DNA of 33,103 nt. It comes from Lacrimispora sp. Its GTDB lineage: Bacteria; Bacillota; Clostridia; Lachnospirales; Lachnospiraceae. The notes beneath the pieces were generated by a model that searched no databases, was not told the DNA's origin, and saw only the letters and a list, made by a program, of their open reading frames with translations. Both the position numbers and the translations under genes were made by a program. Positions 1 to 6,765 of this stretch are shown here, piece by piece (position 1 is the first letter of the stretch; each line of letters begins with the position of its first letter). The stretch spans positions 1 to 33,103 of the forward strand of contig JAQSYE010000009.1 of assembly GCA_029256305.1 (NCBI GenBank), in the 5' to 3' direction.

Positions 1-217
1 TCAGCTTTCCATGGATGGGAAGTATGTAATGACCGAGAAGGGACCGAAGTGGCATGAACAGGCAGAAGCAGTTGTCGGTTATGTGCTGGAACATCAGTCT
101 GTAAATGGTCTTGTTAATGAAAAAGGATATACGGATTCCGTATCCTCTGTCAGCATTAACTTAATGGGTTTTGTAAACGGAGTGAAAGATTGTTTAAGCC
201 AGGCATCAAAGCAGTAG
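1..217 (+). CDS. C-terminal end of an unidentified protein, possibly FMN-binding-like (5' truncated)
   Basis: Only the last 71 or so codons are present; the reading frame is open from base 2 to a TAG stop, so the gene begins outside the window. The visible part reads through a Trp-His-Glu-Gln segment and ends with a stretch around GYTDSVSSVSI followed by a short helix. That pattern resembles the C-terminal end of FMN-binding-type extracytoplasmic proteins, which carry a T/S-D-A-V-S-G-A-S/T-I-like motif, but the resemblance is weak and I would not assign a function from it. It is followed directly by a strong intrinsic terminator, so it is the last gene of its transcript. The internal ATG at base 11 is probably not the real start, because the frame continues upstream without a stop and no ribosome binding site precedes it. 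Confidence 0.55.
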   Translation, partial: QLSMDGKYVMTEKGPKWHEQAEAVVGYVLEHQSVNGLVNEKGYTDSVSSVSINLMGFVNGVKDCLSQASKQ

Positions 218-228
218 AATCATATATT

Positions 229-273
229 CCCGGAAACCGGCAGGAAAGGCCCTTTTCCGGGATTTTTCTTTTT
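229..273 (+). terminator. Rho-independent terminator
   Basis: An 8-bp perfect GC-rich stem (CCCGGAAA at 229-236 with TTTCCGGG at 254-261) is followed by a T-rich tail at 263-273. It closes the transcript of the truncated gene. The end of the T-tract overlaps the likely -35 box of the next gene. Confidence 0.85.
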
Positions 274-299
274 ACACTGGTGAGCAAGTGTGATAAGAT
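271..299 (+). promoter_or_regulatory. Putative sigma-A promoter for the Gx transporter gene
   Basis: TTTACA at 271-276 and TAAGAT at 294-299 are separated by 17 bases. The -35 box matches 5 of 6 consensus bases and the -10 box 4 of 6. It lies 33 bases before the start codon at 333, just after a terminator, so the gene needs a promoter here. Confidence 0.5.
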
Positions 300-332
300 A
301 AAATCTGCAGATTAAAATAAAGGAGCTTTGAA

Positions 333-848
333 ATGAATAAAAAGAAATCGGCACACATGGCCGCACTTTACGGAATGCTGATTGCGCTTGCCTTTGTTCT
401 CAGCTTTGTTGAAAGTCTGATCCCCATTTCTCTGGGTATACCGGGTGTAAAGCTGGGGTTAGCAAATCTGGTAACCGTTGTTGGCCTTTATACTGTGGGA
501 ACTACCGGAACCATAGTTGTCTCTCTTCTTAGAATTGTACTGACAGGGTTTACGTTCGGGAACTTATTTGCCATGCTGTACAGTCTGGCGGGCTGGGGAC
601 TGAGCATTATCATTATGGTTCTTTGCAAAAAAAAGAAATGGTTTGGAGCTTCGGGAATCAGTATTCTGGGGGGAATTGGTCATAATATAGGACAGATTAC
701 AGTGGCGGCATTTGTGGTTAAGCAGGCGGGGGTATTCTTTTACCTTCCGATGCTGTTAATAGCAGGTACGGCAGCAGGGCTTGTCATTGGCATCCTGGGA
801 TCCATGATTATCAGCAGAATTAAAATTGTTATAAAAAAATTGTATTAA
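333..848 (+). CDS. Gx transporter family protein / heptaprenyl diphosphate synthase component I-like membrane protein
   Basis: The 171-residue product is almost entirely hydrophobic, with about five membrane segments and a basic C-terminus. The GVKLGLANLV and RI-x-LTGFTFGNLF stretches are characteristic of the Pfam Hpre_diP_synt_I family, now usually called Gx transporter. The family was named after component I of Bacillus heptaprenyl diphosphate synthase, but members are small integral membrane proteins resembling ECF-type substrate-binding (S) components, so a role as a membrane uptake subunit is more plausible than prenyl transfer. The substrate is unknown. The ATG at 333 follows AAAGGAG at 319-325 with normal spacing. 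In related Clostridia this gene often sits beside FMN-binding/NusG-domain-II genes, which would fit the truncated gene upstream; that context is recollection, not proof. Confidence 0.8.
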   Translation: MNKKKSAHMAALYGMLIALAFVLSFVESLIPISLGIPGVKLGLANLVTVVGLYTVGTTGTIVVSLLRIVLTGFTFGNLFAMLYSLAGWGLSIIIMVLCKKKKWFGASGISILGGIGHNIGQITVAAFVVKQAGVFFYLPMLLIAGTAAGLVIGILGSMIISRIKIVIKKLY

Positions 849-865
849 ATAAGAAAGATATTATA

Positions 866-894
866 TTGTTTTAATACGTTGTCAAAGGTATAAT
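866..894 (+). promoter_or_regulatory. Putative sigma-A promoter for galT
   Basis: TTGTTT at 866-871, a 17-base spacer and a perfect TATAAT at 889-894. It is 43 bases upstream of the galT start codon and there is no terminator between the previous gene and this site, so read-through may also contribute. Confidence 0.65.
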
Positions 895-937
895 GGGAGA
901 GACAAAAATTGGTATGTAATCCAGGAGGAATAGCAGA

Positions 938-2455
938 ATGTTTGATAAGGCAATTAAGAAACTGGTGACTTATGGTCTGGAAACAGGACTGATTCGTGAG
1001 GAAGACCGTTATTATGCAGTAAATCAGATTCTCGATGTATTGTGGCTGGACGAGTATGAGGAACCGCAGGAAGAAGCGGGTGAGATAGATTTGGAAACGG
1101 TTCTGAGTGAATTGCTTGACTATGCTTTTGAAACTGGTATCATTCCTGAAAACAGTATTACATACAGGGATTTGCTGGATACGAAGCTGATGAACTGTCT
1201 GATGCCCAGACCAAGTGAAGTGGAAACCAGATTCTGGGGATTATACAATCATCAGACGCCTCAGGCAGCAACAGAATATTATTATAAACTGAGTCAGGAC
1301 TCTGATTATATCAGAAGGTATCGGATCAAGAAGGATATGAGATGGGTGACTGCTTCCAAATACGGAGATTTAGATATTACCATTAATTTATCGAAGCCGG
1401 AAAAAGATCCTAAGGCAATCGCGGCTGCAAAGCTTGCAAAACAAAGCGGTTATCCCAAATGTCAGCTTTGTATGGAGAACGAAGGATATGCTGGAAGAAC
1501 GGATCATCCGGCCAGAAATAATCACAGAATCATTCGTTTAAAGATCAATGACAGTCAGTGGGGATTTCAATATTCTCCATATGTTTACTATAACGAACAC
1601 TGTATTGTTTTCAATGGAAAACATACACCGATGAAGATTGAACGAGACACCTTCGTAAAATTATTTGATTTTGTAAAGCAGTTTCCTCATTATTTTCTTG
1701 GGTCCAACGCAGACCTCCCCATTGTGGGGGGATCCATTTTATCCCATGACCATTTTCAGGGTGGGAATTATGAATTTGCTATGGCAAAAGCAAAAGAAGA
1801 AGAGCTGTTTTCTATCAAGGGCTTTGATCATGTGACAGCTGGTATCGTGAAATGGCCCATGACTGTTTTACGTACAAGAAGCAAAAACCCGGAGGATTTA
1901 ATAGAGCTTGGTACAAAAGTGCTGGAAGCATGGAGAGTCTATACAGATGAATCTTTGTTTGTATTTGCAAGTACCGCTGGACAACCTCATAATACCATTA
2001 CCCCCATTGCGAGAAAGCGGGGAGATGAATACGAACTTGATCTTGTACTGAGGAATAATATTACAACGGAAGAATTCCCTTACGGAGTCTATCATCCCCA
2101 TGAGGAGCTGCACCACATCAAGAAAGAAAACATCGGTTTAATTGAAGTAATGGGACTTGCAGTCCTTCCATCAAGATTGAAGGATGAGTTAAATCTCATA
2201 TCAGAATACCTGATTGAAGGGAAAGACTTAAGAAGCAATGAAACAATTGAAAAACATGCAGACTGGGTAGATTCATTCCGCGCAGAGTACAAATCCTTTA
2301 CGAAAGATAATATCGATGAGATATTAGAAAAAGAGGTTGGTCTTGTCTTTGAACGGGTGCTTGAGGATGCCGGTGTATTTAAATACAATGAGACAGGTAG
2401 AGCAGGATTTAAGCGCTTTCTCACCAGTATGGGGTTTGAGCCTGTGTCACAATAG
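938..2455 (+). CDS. galT: UDP-glucose--hexose-1-phosphate uridylyltransferase (class II, Firmicutes type)
   Basis: GalT exchanges UMP between UDP-glucose and galactose-1-phosphate in the Leloir pathway, in the cytoplasm. The 505-residue length is typical of the Firmicutes class II family, which is about 150 residues longer than the E. coli type. Visible hallmarks are a C-Q-L-C pair at residues 175-178, the NNHRIIRL segment, and the GGSILSHDHFQGG block with H270-D271-H272, which holds the nucleotidylated histidine region. The N-terminal ~90 residues are an acidic helical extension usual for this class. ATG at 938 follows CCAGGAGGAA with good spacing. No galK, galE or mro gene is adjacent, so this is an isolated galT with its own promoter; a sugar-responsive regulator is not evident. 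Confidence 0.95.
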   Translation: MFDKAIKKLVTYGLETGLIREEDRYYAVNQILDVLWLDEYEEPQEEAGEIDLETVLSELLDYAFETGIIPENSITYRDLLDTKLMNCLMPRPSEVETRFWGLYNHQTPQAATEYYYKLSQDSDYIRRYRIKKDMRWVTASKYGDLDITINLSKPEKDPKAIAAAKLAKQSGYPKCQLCMENEGYAGRTDHPARNNHRIIRLKINDSQWGFQYSPYVYYNEHCIVFNGKHTPMKIERDTFVKLFDFVKQFPHYFLGSNADLPIVGGSILSHDHFQGGNYEFAMAKAKEEELFSIKGFDHVTAGIVKWPMTVLRTRSKNPEDLIELGTKVLEAWRVYTDESLFVFASTAGQPHNTITPIARKRGDEYELDLVLRNNITTEEFPYGVYHPHEELHHIKKENIGLIEVMGLAVLPSRLKDELNLISEYLIEGKDLRSNETIEKHADWVDSFRAEYKSFTKDNIDEILEKEVGLVFERVLEDAGVFKYNETGRAGFKRFLTSMGFEPVSQ

Positions 2456-2487
2456 AAAGATTGTGAGACTATCAGATAGAATCATGT

Positions 2488-2516
2488 TTGTAATTATCTT
2501 CCCTTTGAGTTATATT
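2488..2516 (+). promoter_or_regulatory. Putative sigma-A promoter for the YitT-family gene
   Basis: TTGTAA at 2488-2493 and TATATT at 2511-2516 are separated by 17 bases (4 of 6 and 5 of 6 matches). Transcription from here would give a leader of about 70 bases before the start codon at 2597, containing short hairpins described in the findings. Confidence 0.5.
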
Positions 2517-2596
2517 CTAGTGGGAACGGATGGAAATTCACCGTTTACTGAATACGGAACCGGACTGATGAGCCGGAGGGGGACATATTAACAGTC

Positions 2597-3460
2597 ATGA
2601 AGCAGATAGAGAATAAAACACTGAGAACGCTTACAGAGTATGGACTGATTACGTTCAGCATCTGGATTATGGTGGTGGGGATTTACTTTTTTAAATTTCC
2701 CAATAATTTTGCTTTCGGAGGTGTAACCGGGCTTGCGACTGTAATCAGCGCATTAACCCATTGGTCCGCAAGTGAGTTTACTACCATTGTGAACACTGTG
2801 CTACTTGTACTTGGGTTTCTGTTTTTAGGAAAAAGTTTTGGTGTTAAGACCGTCTATGCCAGTGTCCTGATGTCGGTTTTCTTATACATTCTGGAAAAGG
2901 TTTGTCCGATCACGGGACCGCTGACAAAAGAACCACTGTTGGAACTGATTTTTGCCATACTTCTGCCAAGCGTAGGAACAGCTATTTTGTTTAATATTGG
3001 GGCATCCAGCGGAGGCACGGATATTATTGCAATGATATTAAAACGATATACCAGCTTTAATATCGGGACAGTACTGCTGTTGGTGGATGTAACAGGAGTG
3101 ATTATGGCTTATTTTGTTTTCGGGCCGGAAACCGGACTGTTTTCTTCCCTGGGACTGATGGCAAAATCATTGGTAATTGATGATGTCATTGAGAACATGA
3201 ATCTTTGTAAATGCTTCAGCATCATCTGTGATGATCCCGCTCCGATCTGCGATTATATTATTCATGGACTCAACCGCAGTGCTACGGTATATGAAGCTCA
3301 GGGTGCTTTCAGCCACCATAAAAAGACGGTGATTCTTACAACCATGAAGCGTTCTCAGGCGCTGAAACTGAGGAACTATATACGAAATGTCGAACCGTCT
3401 GCATTTGTACTGATTTCTAATTCAAGCGAAATTATTGGCAAGGGTTTTCTTACCGGTTGA
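2597..3460 (+). CDS. YitT family membrane protein (DUF161 + DUF2179)
   Basis: The 287-residue product has about five or six hydrophobic segments in its first ~200 residues, including a FKFPNNFAFGGVTGLAT stretch and a NIGASSGGTDIIAMIL loop that are diagnostic of the YitT family, and a soluble C-terminal domain of about 85 residues matching DUF2179 (from roughly DDPAPICDYII to the end). The biochemical role of YitT proteins is not established; they are predicted integral membrane proteins and possible transporters. The ATG at 2597 is preceded by a GGAGGGGG ribosome binding site about 14 bases upstream, which is longer than usual; no better in-frame start is visible. The gene is monocistronic, with a promoter upstream and a strong terminator directly after the stop codon. 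Confidence 0.88.
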   Translation: MKQIENKTLRTLTEYGLITFSIWIMVVGIYFFKFPNNFAFGGVTGLATVISALTHWSASEFTTIVNTVLLVLGFLFLGKSFGVKTVYASVLMSVFLYILEKVCPITGPLTKEPLLELIFAILLPSVGTAILFNIGASSGGTDIIAMILKRYTSFNIGTVLLLVDVTGVIMAYFVFGPETGLFSSLGLMAKSLVIDDVIENMNLCKCFSIICDDPAPICDYIIHGLNRSATVYEAQGAFSHHKKTVILTTMKRSQALKLRNYIRNVEPSAFVLISNSSEIIGKGFLTG

Positions 3461-3465
3461 TGGAT

Positions 3466-3499
3466 AAAAAACCGAAGGACTGATGTCCTTCGGTTTTTT
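3466..3499 (+). terminator. Rho-independent terminator after the YitT-family gene
   Basis: A 15-bp perfect stem (AAAAAACCGAAGGAC at 3466-3480 with its complement at 3485-3499) closes on a TGAT tetraloop and ends in six T residues. The A-tract on the left arm mirrors the T-tract, so it could act in both directions, though there is no minus-strand gene to serve. Confidence 0.95.
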
Positions 3500-3553
3500 G
3501 CATAATAAATATAGTTTTTGTCGGGGATAATAAGTTCAAAATCACGAAAATGC

Positions 3554-3587
3554 ACTTTAACACTTTAAAAACACATAAATTTAAAGT
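3554..3587 (+). repeat. Repeated ACTTTAA motif upstream of the ABC importer promoter (operator candidate)
   Basis: ACTTTAA occurs twice in direct orientation (3554-3560 and 3562-3568). The second copy, extended to ACTTTAAA (3562-3569), has an exact inverted partner TTTAAAGT at 3580-3587 after a 10-base spacer. The cluster ends 7 bases before the -35 box at 3595, a position suited to an activator or repressor site. No matching regulator gene lies next to it. Confidence 0.4.
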
Positions 3588-3594
3588 AATAAAA

Positions 3595-3623
3595 TTGACG
3601 GGGTTTATTTTTTGTAGTATGAT
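3595..3623 (+). promoter_or_regulatory. Putative sigma-A promoter of the ABC importer operon
   Basis: TTGACG at 3595-3600 and TATGAT at 3618-3623 are separated by 17 bases, each matching 5 of 6 consensus positions. It is 51 bases before the lipoprotein start codon. The leader carries no T-box signature (no AGGGTGGNACCGCG-like element), unlike many tryptophan-linked members of this transporter type. Confidence 0.7.
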
Positions 3624-3674
3624 ACAAATTAAGTTCGAAACAGGACAAGTTTTAGATGGAAGAGGAGAGAAATT

Positions 3675-4715
3675 ATGAAAAAGAAAGCGAAAGCATTATC
3701 CTTGGCACTTGTAAGTGTTATGATGTTATCCCTTGCCGCATGCTCCGGTAAGGCGCCCGAAAAAACGGAGACAACTGCCGGCACCACAGCAGCACAAAGC
3801 TCTGAAAAAGCAAGTGAGACAGCAACCACTGCAGCAAAAACCGCAGATGGAAAACAGTATAAGATCGGAGTCCTTCAGCTGGTTCAGCATACGGCTCTTG
3901 ATGCTTCTAATAAAGGATTTATTAAAGCACTAGATGATGCTGGCTTAAACTATACCGTTGATCAGCAGAATGCTTCCGGTGATCAGCCGACCTGTCAGAC
4001 AATTGCCAGCAAGCTGGTGAATGATGGAGATGATTTAATTCTTGCCATAGCAACTCCGGCAGCACAGGCTCTGGCAGGTGCAACCAGTGAGATACCGGTT
4101 CTTGTAACTGCTGTTACTGATCCGGCAGCTTCTGATCTGGTTAAAAGTAATGAAGTGCCAGGAGGCAACATTAGTGGTACCTCAGATCTGACTCCTGTAA
4201 AAGAGCAGATCTCATTACTAAAAAAGATTCTTCCAGATGCAAAGACCGTAGGTGTCCTTTACTGTACTGCAGAATCCAATTCTGAAATTCAGGCAAAGAT
4301 GGCAAAGGAAGCAATTGAGGCGGAAGGAATGACCACAGTAGATTATACTGTTTCCAGTTCCAATGAAATCCAGACTGTTGTCACCTCCATGGTTGGGAAA
4401 GTAGATGCTATCTATGCACCGACTGATAACACCATTGCAGCTGGTATGACTACGGTAGCGATGATTGCCAATGAAAACAAAATTCCAACAATCTGCGGAG
4501 AAGACGGAATGGTAAAAGCTGGCGGACTTGCAACTTATGGTATCGATTATTATGAGCTTGGCTATTTAACTGGTAAGCAGGCAGTTAAGATTTTAACCGA
4601 AGGTGCAGATGTTTCAAAAATGCCAATTGAATACCTTCCACTTGAAAAGTGCAAACTGTCTGTAAATGAAGAAACTGCTAAGACGTTGGGAATTGATGTA
4701 TCCAGTCTGAAATAA
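3675..4715 (+). CDS. ABC transporter substrate-binding lipoprotein (TrpX-like, ABC_sub_bind family)
   Basis: This 346-residue protein begins with a basic N-terminus and a hydrophobic signal ending in the lipobox LAAC, so it should be cleaved and lipid-anchored at C23 on the outer face of the membrane. A Thr/Ala/Ser-rich linker (about residues 25-60) precedes the binding domain, which starts at KIGVLQLVQHTALD and continues through SEIPVLVTAVTDP, KTVGVLYC and DAIYAPTDNTIAAG, all typical of the ABC_sub_bind (PF04392) family. Characterised relatives bind tryptophan or other aromatic compounds, but the ligand here cannot be read from the sequence. The permease and ATPase of the same system follow on the same strand. 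ATG at 3675 follows GAAGAGGAGAG. Two hairpins downstream may allow it to be made in excess over the membrane subunits. Confidence 0.93.
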   Translation: MKKKAKALSLALVSVMMLSLAACSGKAPEKTETTAGTTAAQSSEKASETATTAAKTADGKQYKIGVLQLVQHTALDASNKGFIKALDDAGLNYTVDQQNASGDQPTCQTIASKLVNDGDDLILAIATPAAQALAGATSEIPVLVTAVTDPAASDLVKSNEVPGGNISGTSDLTPVKEQISLLKKILPDAKTVGVLYCTAESNSEIQAKMAKEAIEAEGMTTVDYTVSSSNEIQTVVTSMVGKVDAIYAPTDNTIAAGMTTVAMIANENKIPTICGEDGMVKAGGLATYGIDYYELGYLTGKQAVKILTEGADVSKMPIEYLPLEKCKLSVNEETAKTLGIDVSSLK

Positions 4716-4741
4716 AAACAATAATAAATGGCAGAAATGAG

Positions 4742-4820
4742 CAGGCGGTCTGGAAATCGACCGCCTGTAGTCCATAGATGCTTTACATAAAAGATGAATC
4801 ATGCATTTTTTATGTAAGGC
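4742..4820 (+). other. Two consecutive intercistronic hairpins between lipoprotein and permease genes
   Basis: The first is a 9-bp perfect stem, CAGGCGGTC at 4742-4750 with GACCGCCTG at 4759-4767. The second is a 13-bp stem (one G-T pair) with arms 4780-4792 and 4808-4820 around TTACATAAAA/TTTTATGTAA. The GC-rich hairpin has no T-tract after it, so it looks like an RNA-stabilising or partial-termination element rather than a full terminator. The permease ribosome binding site at 4848-4852 lies outside both stems. Confidence 0.65.
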
Positions 4821-4860
4821 ATTTATGCCTGTGAAAAGAAAGTATGCGGAGGTATGATTG

Positions 4861-5775
4861 ATGAGTGGTTTACTGGTATCCCTTCAGGACGCGGTGGTTC
4901 AGGGAGTTTTATGGGGGATTATGGTATTAGGAGTTTACATTACTTATAAGTTGCTTGATATAGCAGATCTGACTGTAGATGGAAGCTTCGCATTAGGTGG
5001 TTGTGTCTGCGCTGTCATGATACTTAACTTTCATGTGGATCCGTGGATTGCCCTGGCAGTGGCGGCAATTGCAGGAATGGCAGCTGGTGCAATAACAGGA
5101 TTGTTACATACAATCTTTGAAATTCCGGCTATTTTGGCGGGAATATTAACTCAAATCGGATTATGGTCCATTAATCTGCGGATCATGGGAGGAAAGAGCA
5201 ATGTTCCGCTTTTAAAGACCGATACAATTATGTCCAGATTCATTGATTTTACGGGACTGAATAAACAAAGTGCTTCTCTTGCAATCGGCATTGGAATTGC
5301 AATCATCATGATTGTGCTTCTTTACTGGTTTTTTGGAACGGAAATTGGAAGCGCCATGCGTGCCACAGGCAATAACGAATCGATGATTCGTGCTCAGGGC
5401 GTTAATACAAACTGGACTAAGCTTTTAGCCCTGGTTATCAGCAACGGACTGGTGGGAATATCAGGTGGACTTGTCTGCCAAAGTCAGAAATACGCAGATA
5501 TCGGCATGGGAACCGGAGCAATTGTCATTGGTCTGGCAGCCATTGTTATCGGTGAGGTACTGATGGGCAAGCTTCGCTCTTTTGGAAGCAAGCTGACTTC
5601 TGCTGTTGTGGGTTCTGTGATTTATTTTGTTATCCGTGCCGTTGTATTAAGAATGGGTATGAATGCCAATGATATGAAACTGTTGTCAGCAGCAATTGTT
5701 GCAGTGGCTCTTTGTGTGCCTGTTGTGGTGAGAAAGCTTCGTCTGAAGAAATCTTATACAGAAGGAGGAGAATAA
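4861..5775 (+). CDS. ABC transporter permease (TrpY-like, branched-chain-type BPD_transp_2 fold)
   Basis: The 304-residue product has about eight to nine hydrophobic segments and the LLDIADLTVDGSFALGGC and RATGNNESMIRAQGVNT stretches found in permeases of the branched-chain amino acid/ribose type that pair with ABC_sub_bind lipoproteins. It would form the membrane channel of the importer, with the ATPase docking at the cytoplasmic loop around RATGNN. I choose the ATG at 4861, 8 bases after GGAGG (4848-4852); a TTG one codon earlier is also in frame but is unnecessary. The gene follows the lipoprotein after 145 bases of hairpin-containing sequence and ends 2 bases before the ATPase start codon. 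Confidence 0.92.
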   Translation: MSGLLVSLQDAVVQGVLWGIMVLGVYITYKLLDIADLTVDGSFALGGCVCAVMILNFHVDPWIALAVAAIAGMAAGAITGLLHTIFEIPAILAGILTQIGLWSINLRIMGGKSNVPLLKTDTIMSRFIDFTGLNKQSASLAIGIGIAIIMIVLLYWFFGTEIGSAMRATGNNESMIRAQGVNTNWTKLLALVISNGLVGISGGLVCQSQKYADIGMGTGAIVIGLAAIVIGEVLMGKLRSFGSKLTSAVVGSVIYFVIRAVVLRMGMNANDMKLLSAAIVAVALCVPVVVRKLRLKKSYTEGGE

Positions 5776-5777
5776 TC

Positions 5778-6575
5778 ATGCTTGATATTAAGAATGTAAG
5801 AAAAACCTTTAATAAGAATACAATCAATGAAAAAAAGGCGCTAAACGGCATTAACCTTCATCTGAATGAAGGGGACTTTGTTACAGTCATCGGCGGTAAC
5901 GGAGCTGGAAAATCCACTATGCTAAACATGATTGCCGGTGTATACCCCATTGATGCCGGGAAGATTGAAATTGATGGTATTAACATATCCAGATATCCGG
6001 AATATAAAAGAGCACAGTACATCGGCAGGGTCTTTCAGGATCCTATGATGGGAACGGCTGCCGGTATGGAAATCCAGGAGAATATGGCGATTGCTTATAG
6101 AAGAGGGAAGATAAGAGGCCTGTCATGGGGAATTAAGTCCGAGGAGAAGGCGTTTTATTATGAAGCAATACAGAAACTGGGACTGGGACTGCAGGACCGC
6201 ATGACCAATAAGGTGGGACTTCTTTCCGGAGGCCAGAGGCAGGCACTCACACTTTTGATGGCAACTCTTCAAAAACCAAAACTACTGCTTTTAGATGAGC
6301 ATACGGCAGCGCTGGACCCGAAGACAGCAAGAAAAGTTCTTGACATTACGCAGGAGATTGTGAAGGAGCAGAACCTTACTACACTCATGATTACTCATAA
6401 TATGAAGGATGCCATTCAGATTGGCAACCGGTTGATTATGATGCATGAGGGTCGTATTATTTATGATGTATCAGGAGAAGAGAAGAAAAAACTGGAAGTA
6501 GAAGATCTGTTGAAAAAATTTGAAGAGGCCAGCGGAGAGGAATTTTCCAATGATCGTATGATACTGGCAAAATAA
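5778..6575 (+). CDS. ABC transporter ATP-binding protein (TrpZ-like)
   Basis: This 265-residue cytoplasmic ATPase powers the importer. It has all the expected motifs: Walker A GGNGAGKST at residues 39-47, Q-loop in GRVFQDP, signature LSGGQRQ near residue 149, Walker B LLLLDEHTAALDP with the catalytic glutamate, and the H-loop in LMITHNM. The frame is open further upstream (to 5712), but the true start is the ATG at 5778, which follows the clear ribosome binding site AAGGAGGAG inside the end of the permease gene and gives the usual family N-terminus MLDIKNVRKTF. The gap to the permease stop codon is 2 bases, so the two genes are probably translationally coupled. A terminator follows the stop codon by a few bases. 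Confidence 0.94.
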   Translation: MLDIKNVRKTFNKNTINEKKALNGINLHLNEGDFVTVIGGNGAGKSTMLNMIAGVYPIDAGKIEIDGINISRYPEYKRAQYIGRVFQDPMMGTAAGMEIQENMAIAYRRGKIRGLSWGIKSEEKAFYYEAIQKLGLGLQDRMTNKVGLLSGGQRQALTLLMATLQKPKLLLLDEHTAALDPKTARKVLDITQEIVKEQNLTTLMITHNMKDAIQIGNRLIMMHEGRIIYDVSGEEKKKLEVEDLLKKFEEASGEEFSNDRMILAK

Positions 6576-6582
6576 AAGGGTT

Positions 6583-6623
6583 AACAGGACACAGGGTTGA
6601 TAAGAGCCTCTGGTCCTGTTTTT
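6583..6623 (+). terminator. Rho-independent terminator of the ABC importer operon
   Basis: AACAGGAC at 6583-6590 pairs with GTCCTGTT at 6613-6620, with additional CAG/CTG pairing inside, and the right arm runs into five T residues (6619-6623). It begins 8 bases after the ATPase stop codon. Confidence 0.85.
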
Positions 6624-6689
6624 AATTGGTTTGTAACATAATCTTAATAATTTTTTGAAACTCTGCTGTCGCAAAATGTAACAAATTGT

Positions 6690-6697
6690 GATATACT
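6690..6697 (+). promoter_or_regulatory. Putative extended -10 promoter of the SH3/NlpC-P60 gene
   Basis: TATACT at 6692-6697 is preceded by TG at 6689-6690 and one base, forming an extended -10 element. The hexamer 17 bases upstream (TCGCAA, 6669-6674) is a poor -35 box, which is common for extended -10 promoters. Two TGTAAC hexamers (6632-6637 and 6677-6682) sit upstream; see findings. Confidence 0.45.
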
Positions 6698-6765
6698 GTA
6701 GCAGATAAGCCCATAATCTGAATCGGTAAGCCGGTGAATATATGAGGATGGAGAGAAAATACAGA

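Noticed and set aside
2561-2580. CTGATGAG in the YitT leader, resembling part of a hammerhead ribozyme core
   Set aside because: The required CGAAA segment and the three-stem arrangement are missing; it is simply the loop of a CCGG/CCGG hairpin.
3624-3674. T-box or other amino-acid riboswitch before the TrpX-like gene
   Set aside because: The leader is only about 45 bases and has no AGGGTGGNACCGCG element or terminator hairpin.
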